This document shows positions 17,441-27,850 of a DNA stretch of 64,000 nucleotides, one piece after another. The notes beneath the pieces are model-generated. The model searched no databases. It saw nothing but the letters and a program-made list of their open reading frames with translations, and was not told the origin of the DNA. Every line of letters begins with the position of its first letter. Within the stretch, counting starts at the first letter, position 1. The position numbers and the translations under genes were made by a program. The stretch comes from Cyanobacteria bacterium SBLK (GTDB lineage Bacteria; Cyanobacteriota; Cyanobacteriia; Cyanobacteriales; Spirulinaceae), in assembly GCA_017746715.1 (NCBI GenBank), contig JAGHZQ010000051.1:1-64000 (forward strand), in the 5' to 3' direction.

Positions 17441-19183
17441 TTACTTCCCCACCAAAAAATCTCCAATAGCGAGGTAATCGATCTTCGTTTTGAGAAAAGT
17501 CTTGACGGCATCTTCCGGGCTACAAACAATGGGTTCTGTGTCATTAAACGAAGTATTCAAAACTAAAGGAACTCCCGCGATTTGATAAAATGCTTGGATT
17601 AACTTGTGATATTTAGGATTGAGAGTTTGGTTCACGATTTGAATTCGGCTCGTTCCATCCACGTGCAGAACGGCAGGGATCGAACTTTTTTTATCTTCTC
17701 GGGCATCGCAAGCAAATAACATGAAACCGAGAGCTAAAGAATCTCCTGGAATTTTGAACCAATCCCGAGCGCATTCTGCCAATACAGAAGGTGCAAAAGG
17801 GCGAAAATCTTCTCTATGTTTGACCTTTTGATTCATTATTTCCCTCATGTTGGGGTTTCTTGGATCTGCCAGTAAACTCCGGTTTCCCAAGGCACGAGGA
17901 CCGATTTCCATTTTACCTTGAAACCAACCGATTACATTGCCTTCAGCGATTAATTTGGCGGTTTGCTCCTCGATATTATTAACTTGGGAATATTGGAGAT
18001 CGTTGCGATCGAGAACTCTTTGAATTTCTTCTGAAGAATAGTCCGGACCTACATAAGGAACTTCCATAATGTAGCTTCGCGGTTTCCTTAAAGTTTGATT
18101 CCAAAGACAATACGCTGCTCCAATTGCCGTTCCCGCATCATGAGCGGCCGGTTGAATATAGAGATTTTGGAAAGGGCTTTTTTCTTGTATAATACGATTG
18201 GAAACGCAATTTAAAATGACTCCACCTGCCAGACAAAGATTGGGACTCTGCGTTTTTTTATAAAGATAATTCGCCAGATTTAAGAGAATTTCATCGGTTA
18301 GTTTTTGTAAAGCGAAAGCTGTATCGACATGGTGTTGTTCGAGCTTCTCTGACGGGTTTCGCTTCCGGAAACCAAATAGATTTTCCAGTTCGCTACAATC
18401 ATCTGTCAGATCGTTGTCTTGTAAAATTGTAGGATTGATTGTAAATCCTTGCTCTCCCACTTTAACAAATGCTTTGAAGCGATCGGCATATTTTTGCTCT
18501 TCTTTTCCATAAGCTGCCAATCCCATAATTTTGGTGGCATCATATTGAGTAAATCCCATCAGAACTGACATTTTTTCCCAAAGAAAACCGAGACTATTGG
18601 GATAGGCGATCGAAACGATTTCCGAAAGAATATTGTCTTTTCCTCGATAGAGTATTGTCGTGTCTATTTCACCGAGACCATCCACCACTAAAACAGCAGC
18701 CTCTGAGTAGGGAGAAACAAAATAGGCACTTCCCGCATGGCATAAATGATGGGGAAGCCAAAAAAACTTATCGACAATATTCGATCGAGCAAACTGGCTC
18801 AGTTTGTGGGGAACGTCTTTGAGTTTGTTTAGGAAGAGATCTTCCCCTGCTTTTGTCCCCCATCCGCCTTCTTTTAGTCCTTTGATAGTTGTCGGGGTTT
18901 CTGGGAGTGAAGGCGATTCTTGCTCGATTCTTTTTTTTGGCTCGAAGGAATAACCAATGAAATTGATATCATTCCATGTTATGTTGGCACTCCTCAAGCA
19001 AAATGCGATCGCGTTAACGGGCAATACATCTGGATTATCCACGCGAGCGGGCTTTGTATGTTTGACTCGAGTAAACCGTTCTTCTTCGACTGCCGCGATA
19101 ATCTGACCGTCTTCGAGCAAACAGGCTGCTGATTCGTGATAGACACCATTAATTCCTAAAATATAGGACTTCTCATCAACCAT
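17441..19183 (-). CDS. Carbamoyltransferase (NodU/TobZ/SxtI type)
   Basis: 580 residues from the ATG at 19183 (MVDEKSYILGINGVYHESAA), which matches the family start; the frame opened at 19306 overlaps the upstream gene's end region. These enzymes activate carbamoyl phosphate with ATP and transfer the carbamoyl group to a hydroxyl of a small molecule. The N-terminal Kae1-like domain shows AAVEEERFTRVKH, LPHHLCHAGSAYF with its metal-binding histidines, and AAVLVVDGLGE. The second part shows LCLAGGVILNCVSN, AAHDAGTAIGAAYC, and the YrdC-like end FQGKMEIGPRALGNRSLLADP plus PLVLNTSFNDTEPIVCSP. It is 86 bp downstream of the amidinotransferase gene, likely the same transcript. Confidence 0.93.
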   Translation of the reverse strand: MVDEKSYILGINGVYHESAACLLEDGQIIAAVEEERFTRVKHTKPARVDNPDVLPVNAIAFCLRSANITWNDINFIGYSFEPKKRIEQESPSLPETPTTIKGLKEGGWGTKAGEDLFLNKLKDVPHKLSQFARSNIVDKFFWLPHHLCHAGSAYFVSPYSEAAVLVVDGLGEIDTTILYRGKDNILSEIVSIAYPNSLGFLWEKMSVLMGFTQYDATKIMGLAAYGKEEQKYADRFKAFVKVGEQGFTINPTILQDNDLTDDCSELENLFGFRKRNPSEKLEQHHVDTAFALQKLTDEILLNLANYLYKKTQSPNLCLAGGVILNCVSNRIIQEKSPFQNLYIQPAAHDAGTAIGAAYCLWNQTLRKPRSYIMEVPYVGPDYSSEEIQRVLDRNDLQYSQVNNIEEQTAKLIAEGNVIGWFQGKMEIGPRALGNRSLLADPRNPNMREIMNQKVKHREDFRPFAPSVLAECARDWFKIPGDSLALGFMLFACDAREDKKSSIPAVLHVDGTSRIQIVNQTLNPKYHKLIQAFYQIAGVPLVLNTSFNDTEPIVCSPEDAVKTFLKTKIDYLAIGDFLVGK

Positions 19184-19268
19184 AACTTTTCTGGATTGGT
19201 TTGTCTCAGTTAGCTTACGTTGCGCCCTCGAGGGTTTCATAAAATTATCATAAAACTTAATGTCGAGC

Positions 19269-20369
19269 TTAAAAATAGGATTGCAGCCTGCCTCTACGTC
19301 GCACATCTAAGGTTGCACAGTGAAACGATCCTAAAAAAGGATAATAATTTTCAAACTCACAAAGAATAGTTTTAAATCCCCAATCTTTTAAGGACTTAAT
19401 CAAAGCCTCTTGGGATTTTTCGACTACAACTCTTTTTTCGTCTAACATAAGTACATTTATACCAATCCAATCGCTCATTAAATTGAGTTTCACTTGCGGA
19501 GTATAATTCGGTTCTGGTGCAATCAAAATATCCCAACTTTTGAGAATTTTAGGTAGTGTATCGATATTGATAAATTTTGGATTAACCAAAACTTTCCCTG
19601 GAGCGAGGGGCATAAAACTGGTATCGATATGGACATTATAAGGATAAAGAGACTCTAAGATATGAATGCGATATTCATCTCCTAAATGCCGTTTCAGCCA
19701 TTCTATTCCTAACTGGTTAGTGACGTGGCTTCGTTGCCCAAAAATATCTCGTCCGCAGCGTACAAAATCTGCGGCATCAAACACGGGTTCAAATTCATTC
19801 ACAACAAAATTCAACTTTTCCCCCGGTTTGGCAAACTGGAAATTGAAGTTGTATTGCTTGTCTAATAGTTGTGGTTTTGGAGCGGCAGTCCATTTGGCTC
19901 CAGCTTGAAAATACTCCCGCAGCAAAGGACGATAAGACCATGCTTCAAAATAACGACTGCGATCGGCCATGGGAGCTTCAATAATTTCATGGCCAACAAC
20001 CAGAAAAACATCCCGAGGATTGGCCGCACAAAACCCCCCCTGTATTTCCCATGCAGGAGTTGAATAAGGTTTGCTGCAATCCAAAGGGGTTACTTGACGA
20101 ACTGTAACCCCTTCCGACTCGAGAATATGAATAAACCCATTAAGGTCTTTTTCGGCTGCTGCAACTAATTCTTCTGGGTAATAAGTACCAGGGATAAATA
20201 TTTTTTCAATTGTTTTGAGATCCTCTTGAGGAAAAGTCCATTTATTGATAATATCGAGGTAAGGATAAATAGCTCCTTGCACATTACCAACAATGACTTC
20301 TTCTAGGAAATCCCATTCATTGTAAGAGCTAACAGGACAATTTGAAATATTGAGCAAAGTGACCTCCAT
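19269..20369 (-). CDS. Amidinotransferase (glycine amidinotransferase family)
   Basis: 366 residues from the ATG at 20369. The family moves an amidino group from arginine to an amine. The catalytic triad can be placed: Asp201 in FDAADFVRCGRD, His247 in YNVHIDTSFMPL and Cys351 in FLGSFHCATLDVRRRG, with spacings of 46 and 104 residues, very close to human AGAT (49 and 104). The N-terminal SSYNEWDFLEEVIVG is the family start. Relatives in cyanobacteria act in toxin pathways (CyrA in cylindrospermopsin, SxtG in saxitoxin). The acceptor amine here is unknown. It is the first gene of a leftward pair with the carbamoyltransferase. Confidence 0.93.
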   Translation of the reverse strand: MEVTLLNISNCPVSSYNEWDFLEEVIVGNVQGAIYPYLDIINKWTFPQEDLKTIEKIFIPGTYYPEELVAAAEKDLNGFIHILESEGVTVRQVTPLDCSKPYSTPAWEIQGGFCAANPRDVFLVVGHEIIEAPMADRSRYFEAWSYRPLLREYFQAGAKWTAAPKPQLLDKQYNFNFQFAKPGEKLNFVVNEFEPVFDAADFVRCGRDIFGQRSHVTNQLGIEWLKRHLGDEYRIHILESLYPYNVHIDTSFMPLAPGKVLVNPKFINIDTLPKILKSWDILIAPEPNYTPQVKLNLMSDWIGINVLMLDEKRVVVEKSQEALIKSLKDWGFKTILCEFENYYPFLGSFHCATLDVRRRGRLQSYF

Positions 20370-20692
20370 AAAGTAGATGCTATATCTTTTATGATATTTT
20401 GTATGATTTTGGGTATTTCTTTGCAATCTGTAATATTAATTTTATCTAAATCTGCACTTAATGAAAGGGTGTAAAGCCTTACGATCGGGGCATTGACAGA
20501 ATACGACCTCACTTGGAATTGGTATAAACAAAAAATCCTAAAAAAAAGAAATCTGTAATTCTTTCTGCCGACAACTTTAGATAACTTTACAAAAATTTAA
20601 CATTGTGGTACTCTGGGAATAAAGGTACAAATGTACAAAATCAATAAGAAAATGCGATCGCGAAAACCGGCTCTTCCCTTTTAGTTGTTGTA
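20370..20692. other. Divergent intergenic region between amidinotransferase and ggpS
   Basis: AT-rich, about 320 bp before the tandem array, with no credible gene. It should hold the promoters of the leftward amidinotransferase unit. GGTACAAATGTACAAAA near 20624 is a short palindromic stretch (TACAAATGTA) that could be an operator, but I cannot assign a regulator. Confidence 0.4.
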
Positions 20693-20790
20693 GTGTTTTG
20701 ACTCTAGTGTTTTGACTCTAGTGTTTTGACTCTAGTGTTTTGACTCTAGTGTTTTGACTCTAGTGTTTTGACTCTAGTGTTTTGACTATG
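20693..20790. repeat. 14-bp tandem repeat, seven copies
   Basis: Unit GTGTTTTGACTCTA repeats at 20693, 20707, 20721, 20735, 20749, 20763 and 20777; the last copy ends in ATG instead of CTA. It is like the short tandem repeats of cyanobacteria, and 14 bp is two heptamers. It lies 129 bp before ggpS. Confidence 0.95.
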
Positions 20791-20918
20791 ATGACAACTC
20801 AAATATTAAATTATTCTCTAACAATGTATTTATTGGGAATATTTAAAATTTAGTTTGGTTGTATAGTTCGCGTTCCCGTCGTACCGATAAATCAAAATAA
20901 ACATCTGCAAAAAAAGCC

Positions 20919-22424
20919 ATGAAATCCGATTTAGTTATTCTTTATCATCGAGAACCTTACGATGAAGTTGTTGAAAATGGCATAATTCGCTATCAACCGA
21001 AAAAAAGTCCCAATGGGATTGTTCCTACTTTAAAAAGTTTCTTTGAGAATGTTAACCGAGGAACTTGGATTGCATGGAAACAAGTTAATGTCAAACAAAA
21101 AGCTAACTTTGAAAAAAAAGTAAATATTGAAGGAGAAGGCAATTATAGTGTTTGTCGCATTCCTCTCAGTGCCGAGCAGGTCAAACACTTTTATCATATT
21201 ACTTCCAAAGAAGCATTCTGGCCAATTCTTCACTCCTTCCCTTATCATTTTACCTCAGAAACTTCTGATTGGGAAAACTTTCAAGAAATCAATCGTTTAT
21301 TTGCAGAAACAGCTTGTGAAGAAGCAGCAGACGATGCCTTAATCTGGATTCACGATTATAATCTTTGGCTGGCAGCAGCCTATATTCGCCAGCGAAAACC
21401 AGATGCTCGTATTGCCTTTTTTCACCATACTCCCTTTCCCTCTGTCGATATTTTCAATATTTTGCCATGGCGCGAAGAAATTGTTGATAGTTTATTATGC
21501 TGTGATATTGTAGGCTTTCATATTCCTCGCTATTCGGAAAATTTTATCAATGTTGCCAGGAGTTTGCGAGATATTGAGATTATTGAAAAAAGTCCCGTTC
21601 CCGAGCATATGACTTCTGTTGGTATGGCACTTGCGGAACCAGAAGTCATTAGCAAGATTCGCTACAAGAATCAATTAATAAGAGTCGATCCTTTCCCTGT
21701 CGGAACGAATCCCCAACATATTCTCAATACCTTAAATAAAGAAGAAACGCAACAACATATCAAAAAAGTTCGTCAAGAACTAAATGGGCGAAAACTGATT
21801 ATTGCTGCGGGTCGCGTCGATTATGTGAAAGGCAATCGAGAGATGCTCGAAGCCTACGAACGTCTCCTAGAACGCCGTTCGGATCTGCATGGTAAAATTA
21901 ACTTTGTGATGACTTGCGTTTCTGCGGCTGCAGGAATGCGAATTTACAAAACCGCTCAAAATCAGATCGAGCAGTTGGCTGGAAAAATTAACGGACGCTT
22001 TGCCAAACTCGATTGGATGCCAATTTTACTCTTTACGCAACCCGTTCCTTTCCACCATCTTATTGGCTATTATAAGGCTGCCGATGTTTGCTGGACGACT
22101 CCTTTGCGAGATGGTTTAAACTTGGTTGCTAAGGAATATATCGTCTCTCATGAAGGTCAAGACGGCGTGCTGGTTCTTTCTGAATTTGTCGGGGCTGCGG
22201 TTGAATTGCCGCAAGCAGTTTTAACAAATCCCTATTCCATTAAACGCATGGATGAAGCCATTGAATATGCCTTGGATATGCCCGTAGAAGAGCAGCGCGA
22301 TCGCATGGAAAAAATGCATGCTACCGTGACTAAATATGATGTGAAGCATTGGGCCGAGCGCTTGTTTGCTTTATTCCAAGAAACAAAACGAGAAGCCGTA
22401 TCCGCAATGGCTGGAGTGAGTTGA
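20919..22424 (+). CDS. ggpS: Glucosylglycerol-phosphate synthase
   Basis: 501 residues, GT20 family. GgpS joins ADP-glucose to glycerol 3-phosphate, the committed step in making glucosylglycerol, the main osmolyte of moderately salt-tolerant cyanobacteria. It is told from trehalose-6-phosphate synthase by its start (DLVILYHREPYDEVVENG) and overall cyanobacterial GgpS pattern. GT20 motifs are WIHDYNLWLAAAYIRQ, FFHHTPFPSVDIFNILPWR, AAGRVDYVKGNREMLEAYE and TPLRDGLNLVAKEYIVS. The phosphatase partner stpA is not adjacent. Regulation by salt is known for the family; here the upstream region carries the 14-bp repeat array. The gene implies growth in brackish or marine water. Confidence 0.95.
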   Translation: MKSDLVILYHREPYDEVVENGIIRYQPKKSPNGIVPTLKSFFENVNRGTWIAWKQVNVKQKANFEKKVNIEGEGNYSVCRIPLSAEQVKHFYHITSKEAFWPILHSFPYHFTSETSDWENFQEINRLFAETACEEAADDALIWIHDYNLWLAAAYIRQRKPDARIAFFHHTPFPSVDIFNILPWREEIVDSLLCCDIVGFHIPRYSENFINVARSLRDIEIIEKSPVPEHMTSVGMALAEPEVISKIRYKNQLIRVDPFPVGTNPQHILNTLNKEETQQHIKKVRQELNGRKLIIAAGRVDYVKGNREMLEAYERLLERRSDLHGKINFVMTCVSAAAGMRIYKTAQNQIEQLAGKINGRFAKLDWMPILLFTQPVPFHHLIGYYKAADVCWTTPLRDGLNLVAKEYIVSHEGQDGVLVLSEFVGAAVELPQAVLTNPYSIKRMDEAIEYALDMPVEEQRDRMEKMHATVTKYDVKHWAERLFALFQETKREAVSAMAGVS

Positions 22425-22441
22425 TTCTCGATTGATTCGTT

Positions 22442-22471
22442 GATTTGAGTCGCTTGGAAGCGACTCAAATC
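22442..22471 (+). terminator. Hairpin after ggpS
   Basis: GATTTGAGTCGCTT and its exact complement AAGCGACTCAAATC sit 18 bp past the ggpS stop with a 2-base centre (effective loop of 4). The stem is strong but no T run follows, so it may be a transcript-stabilising end and not a classical terminator. Confidence 0.6.
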
Positions 22472-22928
22472 GATAAACAAAATTGAGGAGTGATGGTTTT
22501 CGATTTTATTAGTTTGTCTTGCTAGTTTTCTCTCGATCTTTCAGCGATTTGGCAATTGCAAATTTCCTCGATGGGAAAAAATATAAAAGAACCGTAAAAT
22601 TACAGTGACAAATCTTCGTGAAAATACGGAGAACTCCTCCTCATCTCGATCGGTGAAATTACAGTTCAGTCCAGATGAAAAAATTTATGCTATTCTGAGA
22701 TGGCGATCGATTCCGTATTTTCTAGGAAGGAAAGGTGACAATTTTGCGATAACATGCAGGAAAACTCTAAAAATATAAAAATCGTACTAAGTAAACTTGC
22801 CCTTGTCACGAACAAGAGAGATAAGTTATCAAGGATGAGTTCACAATATTATAAAAAAATCAATTGAGGGGAAGAGACATCGCCGTATTTGATTTTTGTT
22901 TGATTTTTAATTTTTTTACAGGCATGGA
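22472..22928. other. Gene-free AT-rich spacer
   Basis: About 450 bp between ggpS and the glycosyltransferase gene with no supported gene. It has runs such as AAAATATAAAAATCG and a weak CTTGTCACGAACAAG inverted repeat near 22803. I see no clear RNA gene or operator. It probably contains the promoter of the gene at 22935. Confidence 0.4.
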
Positions 22929-22934
22929 TTGGGA

Positions 22935-24257
22935 ATGAGGAATTCACCCGACAAACATCTACCAAATCTCTTAGTGCTGCCATCCAAGCCCATTAAGAGC
23001 AACCGTCAATATCCAAAGTTCGCACCTAGAACGGGAAGCAAAGTTTTAATCGTCACGCAATTTTATCCTCCCGACTACGCAGCAACGGGACAATTGATTG
23101 CCGAGCTCGCGGCGCAATTGAGCAGGTTAGGCATGAGAATCAGTATTTTTACAGGACAGCCGGGATACGTATTTAATAAAGATAAGGATATTGCTCCCAA
23201 ATGGGAAATTTTTGAGAGAGTCATGGTTCGGCGATCGCGAACGTCGCGACTCTGGCCCTTGCGAATTCGCGGACGGGCGATTAATGGCTTATTGTTTTGC
23301 GCTCGCGTGGCTGCCCACCTGATCAAAAATCCGCGCAGCCAGCATCTTTTTCTCTTCACCAGCGAGCCTCCGTATTTATCGGTATTGGGATATTTGGCTC
23401 ATAAATTGCTCGGGATTCGTTATGCGTGTTTGCTCTACGATCTCTATCCCGATGTTGCCGTTGCCCTGCAAGTCGTGCCGAAAAAACACGGATTGGTCAG
23501 ATTTTGGGATTGGCTCAATCGCAAGATATGGCAAAACTCCCGAGGAATTATCGTGTTAAGTTCTTCAATGAAAGAACGAGTGGTCGCAAAATGTCCGGAA
23601 GTCGAGCATAAAATCAGCGTCATTCCCAGTTGGGCCGACCCCGAAGCGATCGTGCCGCGCAACAAGCAAGATAATTGGTTTGCCCATCAATTCGGGGTTA
23701 ACGATCGCTTTACCGTGCAATATTCTGGCAATCTCGGTCGCTGTCACGATCTCGACACGATTTTAACGGCCATCGAATTATTACGGGACGATCCGGTTCA
23801 ATTTCTATTTATCGGTCACGGGGCGCAGTTACCAGCCTGTCAGGAACGCGTGGAACGATTGGGTCTGACCAATTGCCGTTTTTTGCCCTATCAAGATAAA
23901 TCGGTTTTGCCCTACTCCCTGACTGCCTGCGATTTATCTTTAGTGAGTATCAGCCCCGGGTTAGAGGGATTAGTTGCTCCGAGCAAACTGTATGGCATCC
24001 TCGCTGCAGGTCGTCCGGTAGCTGCAGTTTGCGAACCTCATTCCTACCTGCGATCGCTGCTGAGAGAAGCGAAATGCGGGGCAGCGTTTGACAATGGAGA
24101 CGCGGAAGGTTTGGCCGATTATATTCGCTATCTGGCAGCTAACCCCCATGTTGCGAACAGATCCGGCAAGTCCGGACGAAAATATCTCAATGCCCATTTT
24201 ACGCCAGAAATTGTTGCCCGACAGTACTGGCAAGTCTTGAATCGCAATAAAGGATAA
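22935..24257 (+). CDS. Glycosyltransferase family 4 (WcaI-like)
   Basis: 440 residues from the ATG at 22935 (MRNSPDKHLPNLLVLPSK); a TTG at 22929 would add two residues. The GT-B fold is shown by KVLIVTQFYPPDYAATGQLI with the donor-side start, LYDLYPDVAVALQVVPKK, SSSMKERVVAKCPEVEHKIS with VIPSWADPEAIVP, and the nucleotide-sugar region QYSGNLGRCHDLDTIL, FIGHGAQLPACQERV and SPGLEGLVAPSKLYGILAAG. WcaI-type enzymes work in extracellular polysaccharide assembly. There are no polysaccharide genes next to it, so the sugar and acceptor are unknown. Confidence 0.9.
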   Translation: MRNSPDKHLPNLLVLPSKPIKSNRQYPKFAPRTGSKVLIVTQFYPPDYAATGQLIAELAAQLSRLGMRISIFTGQPGYVFNKDKDIAPKWEIFERVMVRRSRTSRLWPLRIRGRAINGLLFCARVAAHLIKNPRSQHLFLFTSEPPYLSVLGYLAHKLLGIRYACLLYDLYPDVAVALQVVPKKHGLVRFWDWLNRKIWQNSRGIIVLSSSMKERVVAKCPEVEHKISVIPSWADPEAIVPRNKQDNWFAHQFGVNDRFTVQYSGNLGRCHDLDTILTAIELLRDDPVQFLFIGHGAQLPACQERVERLGLTNCRFLPYQDKSVLPYSLTACDLSLVSISPGLEGLVAPSKLYGILAAGRPVAAVCEPHSYLRSLLREAKCGAAFDNGDAEGLADYIRYLAANPHVANRSGKSGRKYLNAHFTPEIVARQYWQVLNRNKG

Positions 24258-24502
24258 TTGATTGAATTCAACAGATTGATTGGATAGCACTCAGACCCCT
24301 GAAAGAGGCAAGATGCAAGAGAATACCGACCAAGAGAGGCTGAATGCGATGCGTCCGCTCGGCAACTCGGCATCCCTGTTCCCTCCTAGAACGCTACGCG
24401 AACAACCTCAAAATTATTCATTCAAAAAGGAAATCTCTACTTGAAGAGATTCGATTGTATTTTCCCTTTATGGGTGACTCGTTACTTTATTATTTCAACT
24501 TT

Positions 24503-25075
24503 TCATTTCAATAATTCTGTTAATTCCTTAGCCGACGTTCCCAGAATACGAGCTAAAGTATTCATTTCTTTATTGCTAAAGCCATCGCGAATTTCCATCA
24601 GTTCTTTTGCAGATTTGCCAAGAATGCGCGACAGGACTTTGAGTTGATCGTCCGTGACTTCTTTCCCGCGATAAATATCCCGCAATTCTTGGGGGGATAA
24701 TCGATAGGAATTGCAAAAAAAGACGAACTCTTTGTCGCTGACATCGAGTTCTCGTTGGCGATCGCGCAAAAGAAAAGCAATAGCGCGAGTCCCGTGTTCG
24801 GGACGCTTGGCATTTTCCAGATAGCGTTCCATCAATTTTGTCACTTTGGCTGGATTTCCGCCCCTTTGCTTGATTAAATCCGTGCAAGCCATTTGCAGCG
24901 CCTTGGTGAGGGTTTCGTTATCTTCGTGGAGTTGCTCGTCTTCATTGAGAGTTTCTACAATTCTGGCGGCTATTTCCGGGCTACAGAAACCGACTTCTCG
25001 ATCTTCATAAAAAATCGCAATATAGCTGCGATCGGCATTAAATTCGAGATGTAGGGGTTGGTTAGTCTGTTTCAT
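24503..25075 (-). CDS. Hypothetical protein with helical C-terminal repeats
   Basis: 190 residues from the ATG at 25075 (MKQTNQPLHLEFNADRSYIA); the longer frame from 25192 adds a doubtful leader. The middle reads TLTKALQMACTDLIKQRGGN and ERYLENAKRPEHGTRAIAFL. The C-terminal part holds LKVLSRILGKSAKELMEIRD and NTLARILGTSAKELTELL, two copies of one short helical unit (ARILGxSAKELxEL), resembling helix-turn-helix-like DNA-binding repeats. No family name can be given. A decayed copy of the same gene lies just upstream at 25354-25510. It may be a regulator, but that is a guess from the helical repeats. Confidence 0.65.
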   Translation of the reverse strand: MKQTNQPLHLEFNADRSYIAIFYEDREVGFCSPEIAARIVETLNEDEQLHEDNETLTKALQMACTDLIKQRGGNPAKVTKLMERYLENAKRPEHGTRAIAFLLRDRQRELDVSDKEFVFFCNSYRLSPQELRDIYRGKEVTDDQLKVLSRILGKSAKELMEIRDGFSNKEMNTLARILGTSAKELTELLK

Positions 25076-25353
25076 TAGCCTAAAATTTTCCGATCGGGTT
25101 TGCAGATAAACTACCGAGAAAACGGGATGAAAGTAAAGATTGTCTGGAGTATATGTGGGAACGATCCCAATAATAGCGGTTTGCGTCGTCAACTCGGTCG
25201 CATTTCGCCGAAGAAATCATTCCCATTGTAAACCACTTCCGAAGTCTTCCCGCGTTTCCTGCGAATTGGTAACGAGTTGCTGTCATCGAGTCTTCACAAT
25301 TTCGCTTCGGAGATTGCCGTTAAAACCTTACTTATGGCGGAGAATGCGAGAAA

Positions 25354-25510
25354 TTATTTTGAGTTGGTCATTCGTTCATATCGAGTTCTCTTTGGCGATC
25401 GCTCAAGAGGAGGGCAATGGTGGAAAATCGAGACTTTTCGAGAGAGGGTTCGAGCAACTCTAAGAGTTCGGCTCTCGAATTCGAGATGCAGGGGGCGAGA
25501 AGCGATCGTC
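25354..25510 (-). pseudogene. Decayed sister copy of the gene at 24503
   Basis: On the minus strand this region reads RPLHLEFES in one frame and TIALLLSDRQRELDMNE then a stop in another. The intact neighbour has QPLHLEFNA and TRAIAFLLRDRQRELDVSD. The intervening part of the gene is missing, so this is an internally deleted and frameshifted remnant. The region from 25511 to 25750 beyond it holds no gene and probably the atpB promoter. Confidence 0.65.
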
Positions 25511-25741
25511 TCATGGTTTGCTCTCAACTCCTTTTGTCTGAGTTCCGATGGCCGATTGCTAATTAACGATTGTCGATATGCCAAAGGATGATAATCTGTA
25601 AAATGGAAAATTTCACATTAGCTTAAGACTTTCCCGTCATCCGGTGCGATCGCGATCGGTCATTGCCATTAACGCACTTTGCCACCAAATCGTTAGCACT
25701 AAGTTGTTCGGATTGTCAAGCATAACGAACTGTCAAAATAG

Positions 25742-27199
<1,458 letters not shown>

Positions 27200-27220
27200 T
27201 TTCTAGTTGACAGTTATCAG

Positions 27221-27265
27221 GCAGTGCTTAAGCCGGAACCTGCGTCCGGCTGCAAGAAGCACTGC
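27221..27265. repeat. Inverted repeat in the atpB-atpC spacer
   Basis: GCAGTGCTT (27221) is complemented by AAGCACTGC (27257-27265), and inside it AGCCGG pairs with CCGGCT, giving a two-part 45-bp hairpin. It is followed by GGTAATTGGTAATTGGTAAG-type tandem runs. This is probably a dispersed palindromic element inserted in the operon and could also trim or attenuate the atpB-atpC transcript. Confidence 0.7.
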
Positions 27266-27365
27266 CCCGAAGGGTTATCAGTTATCAGTTCGCAATGATT
27301 GGTAATTGGTAATTGGTAAGTCTCCCTGTAGTTGGGATCGCAAAAGAAAGAGGAATTAAGAAACA

Positions 27366-27779
27366 ATGACATTAAACGTTCGCGTCATTGCTCCCGATAA
27401 AACAATTTGGGACGATGAATGCCAAGAAATTATTTTACCGAGCAGCACGGGACAGTTAGGAATTTTAAGCGGTCACGCGCCTTTATTGACAGCTCTCGAT
27501 GTAGGCGTGATGCGGGTTCGCCCCGAGAAAGATTGGCTGGCGATCGCTCTATTTGGCGGTTTTGCCGAAGTTGAGGACAATACCGTGACTATTTTGGTGA
27601 ATGGCGCTCAACGAGGAGACGAAATCAATCGCGAACAAGCGAAAGCCGAATACGACGAAGCCGTTGCTGCTTTCGATAAAGTGACTGAGGACGATCGCCA
27701 AGGCAAAATTCAAGCCGAACAAGCCTTAAAACGCAAACGTTCTCTTTTTCAAGCGTCCGGCGGCATGGTACAAAGCTAA
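27366..27779 (+). CDS. atpC: ATP synthase F1 subunit epsilon
   Basis: 137 residues, typical of cyanobacteria. Epsilon joins the rotor and inhibits ATP hydrolysis. The start LNVRVIAPDKTIWDDEC with QEIILPSSTGQLGILSGHAPLL is canonical, as is IALFGGFAEVEDNTVTILV; the C-terminal helical hairpin follows (INREQAKAEYDEAVAAFDKV). An AGAGGAATTAAGAAACA stretch precedes the ATG. The 166-bp gap to atpB is longer than usual because of the repeat elements in it. Confidence 0.97.
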   Translation: MTLNVRVIAPDKTIWDDECQEIILPSSTGQLGILSGHAPLLTALDVGVMRVRPEKDWLAIALFGGFAEVEDNTVTILVNGAQRGDEINREQAKAEYDEAVAAFDKVTEDDRQGKIQAEQALKRKRSLFQASGGMVQS

Positions 27780-27790
27780 TGCAAGCAAAA

Positions 27791-27824
27791 GCGAGATGGA
27801 ATGAACCTCCATCTCGCTTATTTT
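27791..27824 (+). terminator. Terminator of the atpB-atpC operon
   Basis: GCGAGATGGA pairs with TCCATCTCGC around a 7-base loop, followed by TTATTTT, 12 bp after the atpC stop. Confidence 0.85.
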
Positions 27825-27850
27825 AAACATGAGCGTCCATACCTTTGGCC

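Noticed and set aside
17441..20369. Saxitoxin cluster
   Set aside because: Only the SxtG-like and SxtI-like activities are present; the defining sxtA polyketide gene and tailoring genes are absent in this window.
20693..20790. CRISPR array or iteron origin upstream of ggpS
   Set aside because: There are no spacers between the 14-bp units, and no replication or cas gene is nearby.
20919..22424. Trehalose-6-phosphate synthase
   Set aside because: It belongs to the same GT20 family, but the N-terminal pattern fits cyanobacterial GgpS better. A tree would settle it.
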